Assembly (NCBI RefSeq): GCF_026343295.1
Contig: NZ_JAPELY010000001.1
Span: 1 to 64,000, forward strand
Origin: Streptomyces sp. NBC_00083
GTDB lineage: Bacteria; Actinomycetota; Actinomycetes; Streptomycetales; Streptomycetaceae
DNA length: 64,000 nt
Reading direction: 5' to 3'
Below are positions 1 through 7,638 of this stretch, piece after piece; the first letter of the stretch is position 1; each line of letters begins with the position of its first letter. The translations under genes were made by a program, and so were the position numbers. The notes under the pieces are model-generated. The model was not told the DNA's origin and ran no database searches. It saw only the letters and a list, made by a program, of their open reading frames with translations.

Positions 1-373
1 CCGCCTAAATGCTTATTGTGACGTTTATGGCCGTATGTTTTGGGATCGCCCTGCTCCCACGATCAAACGTGAGTGCTCACACGTCGGCAATGGGCGTTAC
101 GCCCATCCCGAACAAGACCGGCAGTGCACAGTTCGCGAGTTGGCGATTCTGAATGGGTTTCCTGAGGGTTATAGGTTCATCGGTCAAAGTCGCAAGAATC
201 TGTACCGTCAGATCGGTGATGCGGTCCCGCCGCTAATCTCTTTCCAGTTGGCCCACACGGCTTCCTGGATTCTTGGAGGAGAGGCGCCGGAACTCAAAGC
301 GGCAATTCTTCCTGGCTCGACTCTTCGTGCTGATGACCTCGTTGTGGAGGAAGCTCAGCTTTTTCTGGCTTGA
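1..373 (+). CDS. DNA (cytosine-5-)methyltransferase, C-terminal part (gene begins left of window)
   Basis: This is the C-terminal ~123 residues of a C5 cytosine methyltransferase. The reading frame is open from base 2, upstream of the first ATG at 35, so the gene starts outside the window. The visible part carries family motif IX (the TVRE...NGFP segment) and motif X (QIGDAVPP, usually GNAVPP), which close the SAM-binding fold; the catalytic PCQ and ENV motifs lie outside. Base composition is clearly lower in GC than the rest of the window. Its 3' end overlaps the 3' end of the opposite-strand candidate endonuclease by about 80 bases, the tail-to-tail layout common in type II restriction-modification systems. 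The family call is secure; the target sequence cannot be read. Confidence 0.9.
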   Translation, partial: RLNAYCDVYGRMFWDRPAPTIKRECSHVGNGRYAHPEQDRQCTVRELAILNGFPEGYRFIGQSRKNLYRQIGDAVPPLISFQLAHTASWILGGEAPELKAAILPGSTLRADDLVVEEAQLFLA

Positions 374-1181
374 TCAGTTCCGCAACATTCGGCGGTGTAG
401 AGGCTGGCAGAGTCCAGTAGCCGTGATGGCGGCACTCCTTCAGGGCGTGCCAAATGCGAACCTTTTCGACGCTTGTGTCGAGCAGCATGCGGAATAGTCT
501 ATTTTGAGTTCCGGCGAGTGGATAGTCGGCTCCGAAGCTCTTTGCTTCCTTTCCCCCGCGAATTCCCTTCGAGAAAATCTCCGCATGAGTTTCATTCTGC
601 AAGGCCAAATATAGAGTATTATGTGGAATCTCTTCAATGCTATAGGTGATCATGCTGCCTGTCCTTACGGCGCGCAGTACGACGATTCTGTCGTAGTCCA
701 ACAGACGCGGTGTCACCCTCTCGCGAATGTTTCGGGCGCAGTCCTCTGCCGTAAGGCTGTCCCGGATCCAAAGAGCTTCGGTTAGCTTCTCAACCTTGAC
801 CATGTTCCGGCTCATGGATTCACCCGACTCGGTCTTGAGTGACCATCGCTGGCCGGCGCCTTCGACATCGTATTTTGCTTGTTTTTGGTTAGGGTTCAAT
901 CGAGCTTCCGGATCGCCGGATGCGATCAAACATTGCTTGAATACGTACTCGAAATTCTCCTTATTCAAGGCTCGCTCATGCAAGGCGTGATGGACTACAA
1001 GAAAGAGGGACATTTCGTCACGAAAGGCTTCACTGACGAGGTCTGTGGCATCTCCAGAGCGAAATTCAATCTTTCGATGCATATTGCGCACAACGGACTC
1101 GATGGCCGCAAGCTGGCGAGTCTCCAGACCGTCCAAACCTGTAACGATTTGGTCTTTGATGCTCTTGGGGTCAACGTCCAT
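294..1181 (-). CDS. candidate type II restriction endonuclease paired with the C5 methyltransferase
   Basis: I do not recognise the protein family. It is a soluble protein of 295 residues from ATG 1181 (M-D-V-D-P), or 325 residues from GTG 1271. Neither start has a convincing ribosome site; I prefer 1181. The role is inferred from context: it converges on and overlaps a C5 methyltransferase gene, has similarly low GC, and lies in an island. A possible nuclease core is a Y-D pair about ten residues before a W-S-L-K-T-E strand (residues 105-117 from the short start). That resembles PD-(D/E)xK geometry but with Ser in place of the first acidic residue, so it is unproven. The C-terminus is Glu/Gln-rich. 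Alternatives are another phage-defence effector or an unrelated cargo gene. Confidence 0.6.
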   Translation of the reverse strand: MDVDPKSIKDQIVTGLDGLETRQLAAIESVVRNMHRKIEFRSGDATDLVSEAFRDEMSLFLVVHHALHERALNKENFEYVFKQCLIASGDPEARLNPNQKQAKYDVEGAGQRWSLKTESGESMSRNMVKVEKLTEALWIRDSLTAEDCARNIRERVTPRLLDYDRIVVLRAVRTGSMITYSIEEIPHNTLYLALQNETHAEIFSKGIRGGKEAKSFGADYPLAGTQNRLFRMLLDTSVEKVRIWHALKECRHHGYWTLPASTPPNVAELIKPEKAELPPQRGHQHEESSQEELPL

Positions 1182-1374
1182 GAAGTGATCGTAGTGGCCG
1201 ACGAGCAAAGGCTCGGCAGGATATGACCCACCACTCGCCCGGCTTCCATCCCCTCCGCCTTCGACCCACACTCCGTGGAGCGGTCGTGGTTCAGGGCGTC
1301 AAGGTGGAGCGCGCCACTGTACGAACGGCCTTGACGCCCAGGGCCGCGTCTGCTCGGCTCTGTGTGGGTCGGAG

Positions 1375-2274
1375 GTGGTCGGGATGGGAGCCCCCACGAC
1401 GCTCGCCACGCTCCGGCGGGCACTCGCGAACGGCGCCCCTGCCATCCCGGAGTCTGAGCGCCCCCGCCGGAGGCATCCCCTTGAAGCCGCGGGCTTGGTT
1501 CTCTTCTCATGTCTGCAGAGCCTGCACTCCTGCCTCAACCGCTCAGTCAAGCGGGCCATGGCGCGAGACAAGGTGAAGCGCAACGTCGTCGAGCTGTGCG
1601 CCGTTCCGGCCGGCCGTCCGGGGCGCCCGTCCAAGGCGCTCACCTTGGTTCAGGCGGAAGCCGTGCTCAAGGCGGCTGAGGGGTCCTCGATGTACGCGTA
1701 CATCGTCGTCGCCCTGCTGACCGGGGCCCGTACCGAGGAGCTGCGCGCGCTGACCTGGGACCACGTCTTCCTCAAGGGCAGGCCGGAAGCCAATCCGCCG
1801 CAGCCCCCGCACATCGCCGTGTGGCGGTCGGTCCGGCGTGGCGGGGACACCAAGACGCGGAAGTCGCGGCGGACACTCGCTCTGCCCTCGCGCTGCGTCG
1901 AGGTTCTGTGGGCTCAGTTCGAGGATCAGGGCTGGGATCGTCTCGCCGCCGGCGACGACTGGGAAGAGAACGGGCTGGTCTTCGCCTCGGCCGTCGGTAA
2001 GCCGCTGGACGCGACCAACGTTCGCCGTGCCTTCCGTGTGGCCCTCAAGGACGCTGAAGAGATCAACGCCGAGGAGTGGACGCCCCGGGAGCTCCGGCAC
2101 AGCTTCGTCTCGCTGCTCTCCGACAGTGGCGTACCTCTGGAGGAGATCTCGCGTCTCGTCGGCCACTCCGGGACTGCCGTGACCGAGGAGGTCTATCGGA
2201 AGCAGATCCGGCCCGTGATCCAGACCGGCGCGGTGGTCATGGACGGCATCTTCAAGCGGGATCTGAAGCCGTAG
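1375..2274 (+). CDS. tyrosine site-specific integrase, N-terminally truncated
   Basis: Phage or ICE-type tyrosine recombinase that would catalyse integration and excision at the adjacent tRNA-Pro. The catalytic domain looks complete: GARTEELR (first Arg), a Lys-rich KTRKSRR hairpin, ELRHSF (H-x-x-R), LVGHSG (His) and VYRKQI (Tyr nucleophile). Recognisable integrase sequence begins only at about residue 58 (LNRSVKRA). The roughly 150-residue N-terminal arm-binding and core-binding region expected in this family is absent, and the first ~55 codons are Arg/Pro-rich sequence unlike an integrase. The GTG at 1375 is therefore only formal; the gene is probably a truncated remnant next to the restriction-modification genes. 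A strong hairpin terminator follows at 2290-2329. Confidence 0.75.
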   Translation: MVGMGAPTTLATLRRALANGAPAIPESERPRRRHPLEAAGLVLFSCLQSLHSCLNRSVKRAMARDKVKRNVVELCAVPAGRPGRPSKALTLVQAEAVLKAAEGSSMYAYIVVALLTGARTEELRALTWDHVFLKGRPEANPPQPPHIAVWRSVRRGGDTKTRKSRRTLALPSRCVEVLWAQFEDQGWDRLAAGDDWEENGLVFASAVGKPLDATNVRRAFRVALKDAEEINAEEWTPRELRHSFVSLLSDSGVPLEEISRLVGHSGTAVTEEVYRKQIRPVIQTGAVVMDGIFKRDLKP

Positions 2275-2289
2275 TCACGCACGCAGAAA

Positions 2290-2329
2290 CAGGTGAGGCG
2301 CCAACCGAATCCGGTTGGCGCCTCACCTG
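2290..2329 (+). terminator. strong hairpin terminator after integrase
   Basis: Perfect 18-bp inverted repeat (arms 2290-2307 and 2312-2329, 4-base loop), followed by CTGTTTT. It lies 15 bases after the integrase stop and 13 bases before the tRNA 3' end, so it separates integrase transcription from the opposing tRNA gene. Confidence 0.85.
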
Positions 2330-2341
2330 CTGTTTTGGCTG

Positions 2342-2415
2342 TCGGGGTGGCGGGATTTGAACCCACGACCTCTTCGTCCCGAACGAAGCGCGCTGCCAAG
2401 CTGCGCTACACCCCG
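2342..2415 (-). tRNA. tRNA-Pro (anticodon CGG)
   Basis: Cloverleaf read from the sequence on the minus strand: 7-bp acceptor stem CGGGGTG/CACCCCG, D-arm beginning TAGCGCAG, 5-bp anticodon stem CTTCG/CGAAG enclosing loop TTCGGGA (anticodon CGG), and a T-arm with GGTTCAAATCC. The discriminator base is A; no CCA is encoded. The 3' end points at the integrase, making this the probable attachment site of the island. Confidence 0.95.
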
Positions 2416-2517
2416 ATTGTCTCCGCTTGTCGCGGCGACGTCGTTTACTTTAGCCCACTGGCGGCTGGAGACGAAATCCGGTTTTCGGCGGTGCTGCCCG
2501 GCCCACCAGCGGTCCGC

Positions 2518-3447
2518 TCAGCCCCGTCGTCCCACCAGTGTCAGCAGGGTCGCCTCCGGGGGGCAGGCGAAGCGGATGGGGGTGTAGCGGTTGGTGCCGC
2601 AGCCGGCCGAGACGTGGAGGTAGGCGTGGTTGCCGGCGGCCTCGTGGGTGGAGAGGCCCTTCACCCGGTCCGTGTCCAGGTCGCAGTTGGTGACCAGGGC
2701 GCCGTAGAAGGGGATGCACAGCTGGCCGCCGTGGGTGTGGCCCGCCAGGATCAGCGGGTAGCCGTCCGTGGTGAACGCGTCGAGGGAGCGCAGGTACGGC
2801 GCGTGGACCACGCCGATCGACAGGTCCGCGTCCTTCTCGGGGCCGCCCGCCACCCGCTCGTACCGGTCGCGCTTGATGTGCGGGTCGTCCAGGCCGGTGA
2901 AGGCCAGCTCCATGCCGTCGAGCTTCAGGTGGCCCCGGGTGTTGGACAGGTTCACCCAGCCCGCCGCGTCGAACGCGTCCCGCAGGTCCTCCCACGGGTT
3001 GTGCACCACGCCCACCGCCGGCGCGTTGCCGTTCAGGCCGTGCCGGCCCTGCGCCTTCTCGAACAGGTACCGCGCGGGGTTGCGCAGCTTCGGTCCGTAG
3101 TAGTCGTTCGAGCCGAAGACGTACACCCCGGGGAACTCCATGAGGGGGCCCAGCGCGTCGAGGGCCTCCGGGACGCCCTCCGGGTCGGAGAGGTTGTCCC
3201 CGGTGTTCACCACGAAGTCGGGGCGCAGGCCCGCCAGCGACTGCAGCCACGCCCGCTTCTTGCGCTGCCCGGAGACCATGTGGATGTCCGACACCTGGAG
3301 TACGCGCAGGGGGCGCGCCCCGGGCGGCAGCACCGGCACCGTCACCCGGCGCAGCCGGAACGACCTCACCTCGACCCCGGCCGCATAGGCGAGACCCGCG
3401 GCCCCGATCGCCGTGACACCCAAGGGAATTCCGTATCGCGCGCGCAT
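2518..3447 (-). CDS. calcineurin-like metallophosphoesterase (YkuE-type), membrane-anchored
   Basis: Metal-dependent phosphoesterase of 309 residues. A short N-terminal hydrophobic segment (about residues 7-24) suggests a membrane anchor or signal. The phosphoesterase metal motifs are present in order: SDIHMV (D-x-H), NTGDN (GD), GSND (N in place of the usual GNH/D context), VVHAP and LAGHTHGGQ (GHTHGGQ is typical of the family). The substrate is unknown; YkuE-type relatives act on phospholipid or nucleotide-like substrates. It lies next to the class A PBP region, the same neighbourhood as the mycobacterial Rv3683/ponA2 pair (from memory). It is divergent from the YqeY gene with 78 bases between starts. 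Confidence 0.9.
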   Translation of the reverse strand: MRARYGIPLGVTAIGAAGLAYAAGVEVRSFRLRRVTVPVLPPGARPLRVLQVSDIHMVSGQRKKRAWLQSLAGLRPDFVVNTGDNLSDPEGVPEALDALGPLMEFPGVYVFGSNDYYGPKLRNPARYLFEKAQGRHGLNGNAPAVGVVHNPWEDLRDAFDAAGWVNLSNTRGHLKLDGMELAFTGLDDPHIKRDRYERVAGGPEKDADLSIGVVHAPYLRSLDAFTTDGYPLILAGHTHGGQLCIPFYGALVTNCDLDTDRVKGLSTHEAAGNHAYLHVSAGCGTNRYTPIRFACPPEATLLTLVGRRG

Positions 3448-3525
3448 GTCCCCATCGTCGCAGACCCGGTGCCGGCGGCATTAATCGGCGGGCGAGGGGT
3501 GTCCCGCACCTGACACACTGGACAC

Positions 3526-3990
3526 ATGACCACGCTCAAGGCCCGACTCAAGGACGACCTCACCACCGCCATGAAGGCGCGCGACGAACTGCGCTCGTCC
3601 ACGCTCCGGCTGACCCTCACCGCCGTCGCCAAGGAAGAGGTCGCCGGTACGTCCGCGCGCGAGCTCTCCGACGACGAGGTCCTCAAGGTGATCGCCAAAG
3701 AGGCGAAGAAGCGCCGCGAGGCCGCCGAGGCCTTCGACAAGGGCGGCCGCGCCGAGTCCGCCGCGCGCGAGCTGGCCGAGGGCGAGCTCCTCGACGCGTA
3801 CCTGCCCAAGCAGCTCTCCGACGACGAACTCGCGACGATCGTCGCGAGCGCCGTGACGGAGGCGAAGGCCGCGGGGGCCGAGGGGCCGCGCGCGATGGGC
3901 GCCGTCATGAAGATCGTCAACCCGAAGGTGGCGGGTCTCGCCGACGGGGGCCGCGTCGCCGCCGCGGTGAAGAAGCAGCTCGCGAGCTGA
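3526..3990 (+). CDS. GatB/YqeY domain-containing protein
   Basis: Small soluble protein of 154 residues made entirely of the YqeY domain: N-terminal MTTLKARLKDDLTTAMKARD, central ELSDDEVLKVIAKEAKKRRE, and C-terminal MGAVMKIVNPKVAG..DGGRVAA. This domain also forms the tRNA-binding tail of GatB amidotransferase subunits; the free-standing protein probably binds tRNA or assists amidation, but its role is not established. The ATG at 3526 has no clear Shine-Dalgarno sequence (CTGACACACTGGACAC precedes it), so a leaderless or very short-leader transcript is possible. Confidence 0.9.
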   Translation: MTTLKARLKDDLTTAMKARDELRSSTLRLTLTAVAKEEVAGTSARELSDDEVLKVIAKEAKKRREAAEAFDKGGRAESAARELAEGELLDAYLPKQLSDDELATIVASAVTEAKAAGAEGPRAMGAVMKIVNPKVAGLADGGRVAAAVKKQLAS

Positions 3991-4237
3991 GCCCGGCCCC
4001 GCGCAGGCCGTGCGGCTGAGAGCGGGCCGAGCCTCGCGGCCATGGTGGTGCGGCTCAAGGCGGCGAGGGCCGAGCCCCGCGCAGGCCGTGCGGCTCTGGC
4101 ACGGGTGGGGGCCGAGTCCCGCGCACGCGGCCATGCCGCTTCGGGCCACATAAGCCACGCGGGCACATAAGCCACGCGGCCACGTAAGCCACGCGGCCAC
4201 GCGGGCTGCGTCGCGCCCACGGCCGCGCGCCACGCAG
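3991..4237. repeat. intergenic GC-rich short tandem repeats after yqeY
   Basis: About 250 bases without a supported gene. It contains two near-copies of a segment reading CCCGCGCAGGCCGTGCGGCT (about 3997-4016 and 4076-4095) and a 17-bp tandem array of three units (4147-4197, unit CACATAAGCCACGCGGG with small variation) followed by a partial unit. No RNA gene is recognisable. Confidence 0.7.
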
Positions 4238-4273
4238 AAGGGCGCCCCGGGAGAGTGATCCCGGGGCGCCCTT
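4238..4273. terminator. bidirectional hairpin terminator between yqeY and the PBP gene
   Basis: Perfect 15-bp inverted repeat (4238-4252 and 4259-4273) with a 6-base loop, between two convergent genes. The AAGGG...CCCTT ends give short T runs on both strands, so it can serve both transcription units. Confidence 0.8.
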
Positions 4274-4295
4274 CGTCATGCCTGGCCGGCGAGGC

Positions 4296-6575
4296 TCACT
4301 GCGGCCAGTTGCCCGTGTCGCCGCCGATCATCCCCGGCGGGAACGAGATGCCCCCGGGGTTCGCCGGGCCACCCTGGGTGGGGGGCTTGTTGTCGCCGCC
4401 CGGCTTCGGCTTGTGCTTGCCCTTGTTCTTGTTCTTGCCCTTGCCGGGGTTGCCGGCGCCGTTGTCATTGCCGTTGTTGGCGGGCGCACCGGCCGTCGAG
4501 TCGTCCGACTTCTGGCCGTTGTCGGGGATGTTGACACTGGTGAACGGCACCGATGTCTGCCCCTGGAGCGCGCCGGTCATGGCATCGCGCCAGATGGGCC
4601 CGGGAACCTGACCGCCGTACACCTGCTCGTACGACTGCCCGCCGATCGTGATGTTGTTCATCTCGACACGCTGGGACGGGCTGCCGACCCAGACCGCGGC
4701 CGACAGGTTCGAGGTGTAGCCGACGAACCAGGCGTTCTTGCGGGCGTCGGTGGTACCCGTCTTGCCCGCGTTGTCCCGGTCCTTGAGCCCGGCCTCCTGG
4801 CCGGTACCGGAGTCGATCACACCGCGCAGCAGCGAGCTGATGGTGTTCGCGGTGTTCTCCGACATCGCCCTGCTGCACGACGACTTGGGCACCGGCAGCG
4901 ACTTGCCGTCCGCCCGCTTGATGGACTCCAGGGCGATCGGCGTGCAGTACGTGCCGTGGTTGGCGAAGGCCGCGTACGCCGTCGCCATCGTCAGGGGCGA
5001 GATGCCCCGGGCGCCGAGGGCGATGGCGGGCGACTCGGGGAGCTTGGTGCCGCTGCCCTCCACCACACCGAGCTTGTCGGCCATCTTCATCACCGGGCAC
5101 AGGCCGATGTCCTGCACCATCTGGATGAAGTACGTGTTGACCGACTTGGCCATCGCCTCCTTGAGCGCGTACGGACCGACCTCGTCCTCGCTCTCGTTCG
5201 GCACCCGGTCCTTGTGCTCGTTGATCCACGGCTTGCTGCCGCACGTCGCCACCGACGGGTAGTCCATCTCGTTCGGGGACGAGTAGACCTGCGTCGGCGG
5301 CCGGCCCTGCTCTATGGCGGCGGCCGCGACGAACGGCTTGAACGTCGAACCCGTCGGGAATCCGTAGTTGGAGCCGGCCATCTGCCGGTTCACCGAGAAG
5401 TTGATCTGCGTCTCGTTGTCCCCGAAGCCGTACGGCTTCGACTGGCCCATCGCCATGATCTTGCCGCTGCCCGGCTGGACCATGGTCACCGCGGTGGCGA
5501 CCGAGTCCTTCTGGTAGACGTGCTCCTTGATCGAGGCCTGCGCGGCCTTCTGGCTCTGCGGGTCGAGCGTCGTCTGGACCGTGAGCCCGCCCTGGTTCCA
5601 GAGCTTGGCCCGCTCCTCCTTGGTCTTGCCGAAGACCGGGTCGGAGAGGAACACCTCGCGCACGTAGTCGCAGAAGAACCCGGCGCCGTCGACGGCCGTG
5701 ATGCAGCCGTTCTTCGGCTTGCTCACGTGCAGCGTGATCGGGGCTTCCTTGGCCTTGTCGGCCTCGCCCTGCGAGACGTCCTTCATGTCGACCATCCGCT
5801 GAAGCACCGTGTTGCGGCGCTTCTTCGCCTCCTGCGCGTCATTGACGGGGTCGTACCGCGTCGGCGACTGCACGATGCCGGCGAGCATCGCCGACTCGTC
5901 GAGGGTCAGGTCCTTGGCCGGCTTGGAGAAGTACCGCTTGGCCGCGGCCTCGATGCCGTACGCCTGCTGCCCGAAGAACGTGATGTTGAGGTAGTTCTCC
6001 AGGATCTTCTTCTTGCCGAGCTCCTCCTCGACCTGGATCGCGTACTTGAGCTCCTTGACCTTGCGGCCGATCGTCTGCTGGGTGGCCTCGGCGACCTTGT
6101 CGGGGTCGTCACCGGCCTCCTCGACGAAGACGTTCTTCACGTACTGCTGGGTGAGCGTGGACGCGCCCTGGGCGACACCGCCGCTCGTCGCGTTCTTGTT
6201 CATCGCGCGCAGCACGCCCTTGAGGTCGATCGCACCGTGCTCGTAGAAGCGCGAGTCCTCGATGGCGACGATCGCCTTCTGCATGTACGGGGAGATGTCG
6301 GAGAGCGGCACCACGGTGCGGTCGCGCGAGTAGACCTGGGCGATCGTGCCGCCCTTGCTGTCCAGGATCGTGGTGCGCTGGCTCAGCGGCGGGGTCTTCA
6401 GGTTGGCCGGGATCTCGTCGAACCCCTCGACCGTCCCCTTGGCCGCGAGCCCCAGCGCACCGGCCGCGGGGAGGGCGATTCCCGCGAGCACCGCGCCCGC
6501 CAACACACTCACGCCCAGGAACTTGGCCGCCTGCTGGGACCCGGTCAGGCCTCCGCCTGATCGCTTCATTGCCAT
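4296..6575 (-). CDS. class A penicillin-binding protein (PonA2-type bifunctional peptidoglycan synthase)
   Basis: Makes and cross-links peptidoglycan outside the membrane. Order of parts in 759 residues: cytoplasmic start, one membrane segment (about 18-45), GT51 glycosyltransferase domain with catalytic EDSRFYEHG (Glu 106) and the RKVKELKYA region, then a transpeptidase domain with S-T-F-K (Ser 410 to Lys 413), S-V-N (478-480) and K-T-G-T (from Lys 605). The C-terminal ~65 residues are a disordered Asn/Gly/Lys/Pro-rich tail. No PASTA domain is visible. The ATG at 6573-6575 has no good ribosome site; a second ATG follows two codons later. Position beside wblA parallels mycobacterial ponA2/whiB4 (recalled, not computed). 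Confidence 0.95.
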   Translation of the reverse strand: MAMKRSGGGLTGSQQAAKFLGVSVLAGAVLAGIALPAAGALGLAAKGTVEGFDEIPANLKTPPLSQRTTILDSKGGTIAQVYSRDRTVVPLSDISPYMQKAIVAIEDSRFYEHGAIDLKGVLRAMNKNATSGGVAQGASTLTQQYVKNVFVEEAGDDPDKVAEATQQTIGRKVKELKYAIQVEEELGKKKILENYLNITFFGQQAYGIEAAAKRYFSKPAKDLTLDESAMLAGIVQSPTRYDPVNDAQEAKKRRNTVLQRMVDMKDVSQGEADKAKEAPITLHVSKPKNGCITAVDGAGFFCDYVREVFLSDPVFGKTKEERAKLWNQGGLTVQTTLDPQSQKAAQASIKEHVYQKDSVATAVTMVQPGSGKIMAMGQSKPYGFGDNETQINFSVNRQMAGSNYGFPTGSTFKPFVAAAAIEQGRPPTQVYSSPNEMDYPSVATCGSKPWINEHKDRVPNESEDEVGPYALKEAMAKSVNTYFIQMVQDIGLCPVMKMADKLGVVEGSGTKLPESPAIALGARGISPLTMATAYAAFANHGTYCTPIALESIKRADGKSLPVPKSSCSRAMSENTANTISSLLRGVIDSGTGQEAGLKDRDNAGKTGTTDARKNAWFVGYTSNLSAAVWVGSPSQRVEMNNITIGGQSYEQVYGGQVPGPIWRDAMTGALQGQTSVPFTSVNIPDNGQKSDDSTAGAPANNGNDNGAGNPGKGKNKNKGKHKPKPGGDNKPPTQGGPANPGGISFPPGMIGGDTGNWPQ

Positions 6576-7025
6576 GGGGGGCAGCCTACGTTCTCAATCG
6601 CCGGACACGGGTGAAGGCTCTGGCCTAAGCTGCTCTCAACTGTCACAGCAGTCCGGTCGCGCCGTGTGGTCCCGATCGTTCGTGGAAGTGCTGGTAAGCG
6701 CCCCGAAGTATTCCGCCGTCCCCCGAATCCGGCGGGAATCAGGTCAGTTGACGTCCGTCATCGATGTCCGGTTACACCTCTTGCGTCACTCGCCGTCCGT
6801 TGTGACCCAGGTGATACGTCCTGTTATTTCGGATTCATCACGCATGTCTCCCGCTCACTCCGTTGGGTGATCTGCCGCGTACGCATAGTCCGTTCGGACC
6901 ATTCAAGATTGGGCCCGACGGGGGTGTTGCGCTGCGCCTACCTTCCGTAACGTCCTCAACTGGCAGCGGTGAATATGCCGCTACCGCCGTGGGGGAGCCT
7001 CGATTCGGGAGAGGACGGCGCCGGC
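6576..7025. other. divergent promoter region between PBP and wblA
   Basis: About 450 bases with no supported gene, lower in GC than its flanks and probably holding the promoters of both divergent genes. A TTGCGC...TAACGT pair at about 6929-6955 (15-base spacer) is a possible wblA promoter but the match is weak. Upstream GTG 6969 and ATG 6975 are in frame with wblA and could extend it. Confidence 0.5.
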
Positions 7026-7400
7026 ATGGGCTGGGTAACCGACTGGAGTGCGCAGGCAGCCTGCCGCACTACCGATCCGGACGAACTGTTTGTACAGGGT
7101 GCAGCGCAGAACAGGGCCAAGGCGGTGTGCACCGGTTGCCCGGTGCGGACCGAGTGCCTGGCCGACGCGCTCGACAACCGCGTCGAGTTCGGCGTGTGGG
7201 GCGGCATGACGGAACGGGAGCGGCGCGCCCTTCTGCGCAGGCGCCCCACCGTCACCTCGTGGCACCGCCTCCTGGAGACCGCGCGTACCGAGTACGAGCG
7301 CAGCACCGGGATACTGCCCGGGTGCGCGGAGGAGGAGGCGGCGTACGACGACTACCGGCACTCCTTCGGAGACGACGAGGCGTACGCGGCGGCGGGCTGA
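7026..7400 (+). CDS. wblA: WhiB-family iron-sulphur regulator WblA
   Basis: Small [4Fe-4S] cluster protein acting as a transcription regulator. From ATG 7026 (M-G-W-V-T-D-W) it is 124 residues. The four cluster cysteines are in AACRT, AVCTGC and TEC (C-x29-C-x2-C-x5-C), followed by the family turn EFGVWGG and an Arg-rich RERRALLRRR DNA-contact segment. The sequence is nearly what I recall for Streptomyces WblA, a pleiotropic repressor of antibiotic production needed for normal sporulation. In-frame GTG 6969 and ATG 6975 would add up to 19 residues; I chose 7026 because homology starts there. The acidic C-terminal tail (EEEAAYDDY...) is more variable. It converges on the ArsA-like genes. Confidence 0.93.
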   Translation: MGWVTDWSAQAACRTTDPDELFVQGAAQNRAKAVCTGCPVRTECLADALDNRVEFGVWGGMTERERRALLRRRPTVTSWHRLLETARTEYERSTGILPGCAEEEAAYDDYRHSFGDDEAYAAAG

Positions 7401-7403
7401 GGG

Positions 7404-7520
7404 CGTACGCGTGCGCACGGTACGGGTGCACGCGGATACGACTGCGCACGGTATGAGGGCGCACGGTACGGCTGCGCGCGATATGGCTACGCGCGATATG
7501 GGTGCGGGCGTCTGGCTGGG
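7404..7520. repeat. degenerate short tandem repeats between wblA and ArsA-like gene
   Basis: The gap between two convergent genes holds a run of related units of the form GCGCACGGTACGG and GCGCGCGATATGG, each followed by a short variable stretch. The unit length is irregular (about 14-24 bases). No gene or hairpin terminator is clear here. Confidence 0.55.
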
Positions 7521-7638
7521 CTCGGGCGTACGGCTCGGCTCCGCTCGGCATGCTGCTCGACTCGTGCGTACGGGTGCGGGCGATACGGCTGGGCGCCTGG
7601 GCTTGAGGTCGGCGGTCTGGCGGTCGGCTCCGGTGCGG

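Larger units (their letters stand above)
1..2342. mobile_element. end of a genomic island integrated at tRNA-Pro, carrying restriction-modification genes
   Basis: The block from the left edge to the tRNA 3' end combines an integrase reading toward the tRNA, a restriction-modification pair, and GC content visibly below the flanking chromosome (bases 1-1250 are near 50% GC against above 70% beyond the tRNA). The tRNA 3' end faces the integrase, as expected when an element uses the tRNA 3' half as attachment core. The island boundary would fall inside or at the end of the tRNA (about 2342-2380). No second copy of the tRNA 3' end occurs in the window, so the other boundary lies to the left. Whether it can still move is doubtful given the truncated integrase. 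Confidence 0.6.

Noticed and set aside
4278..6560. 760-codon plus-strand ORF opposite the PBP gene
   Set aside because: It is the shadow of a well-supported gene: Arg/Leu/Val/Gly-rich with no domain, as expected from high-GC antisense frames.
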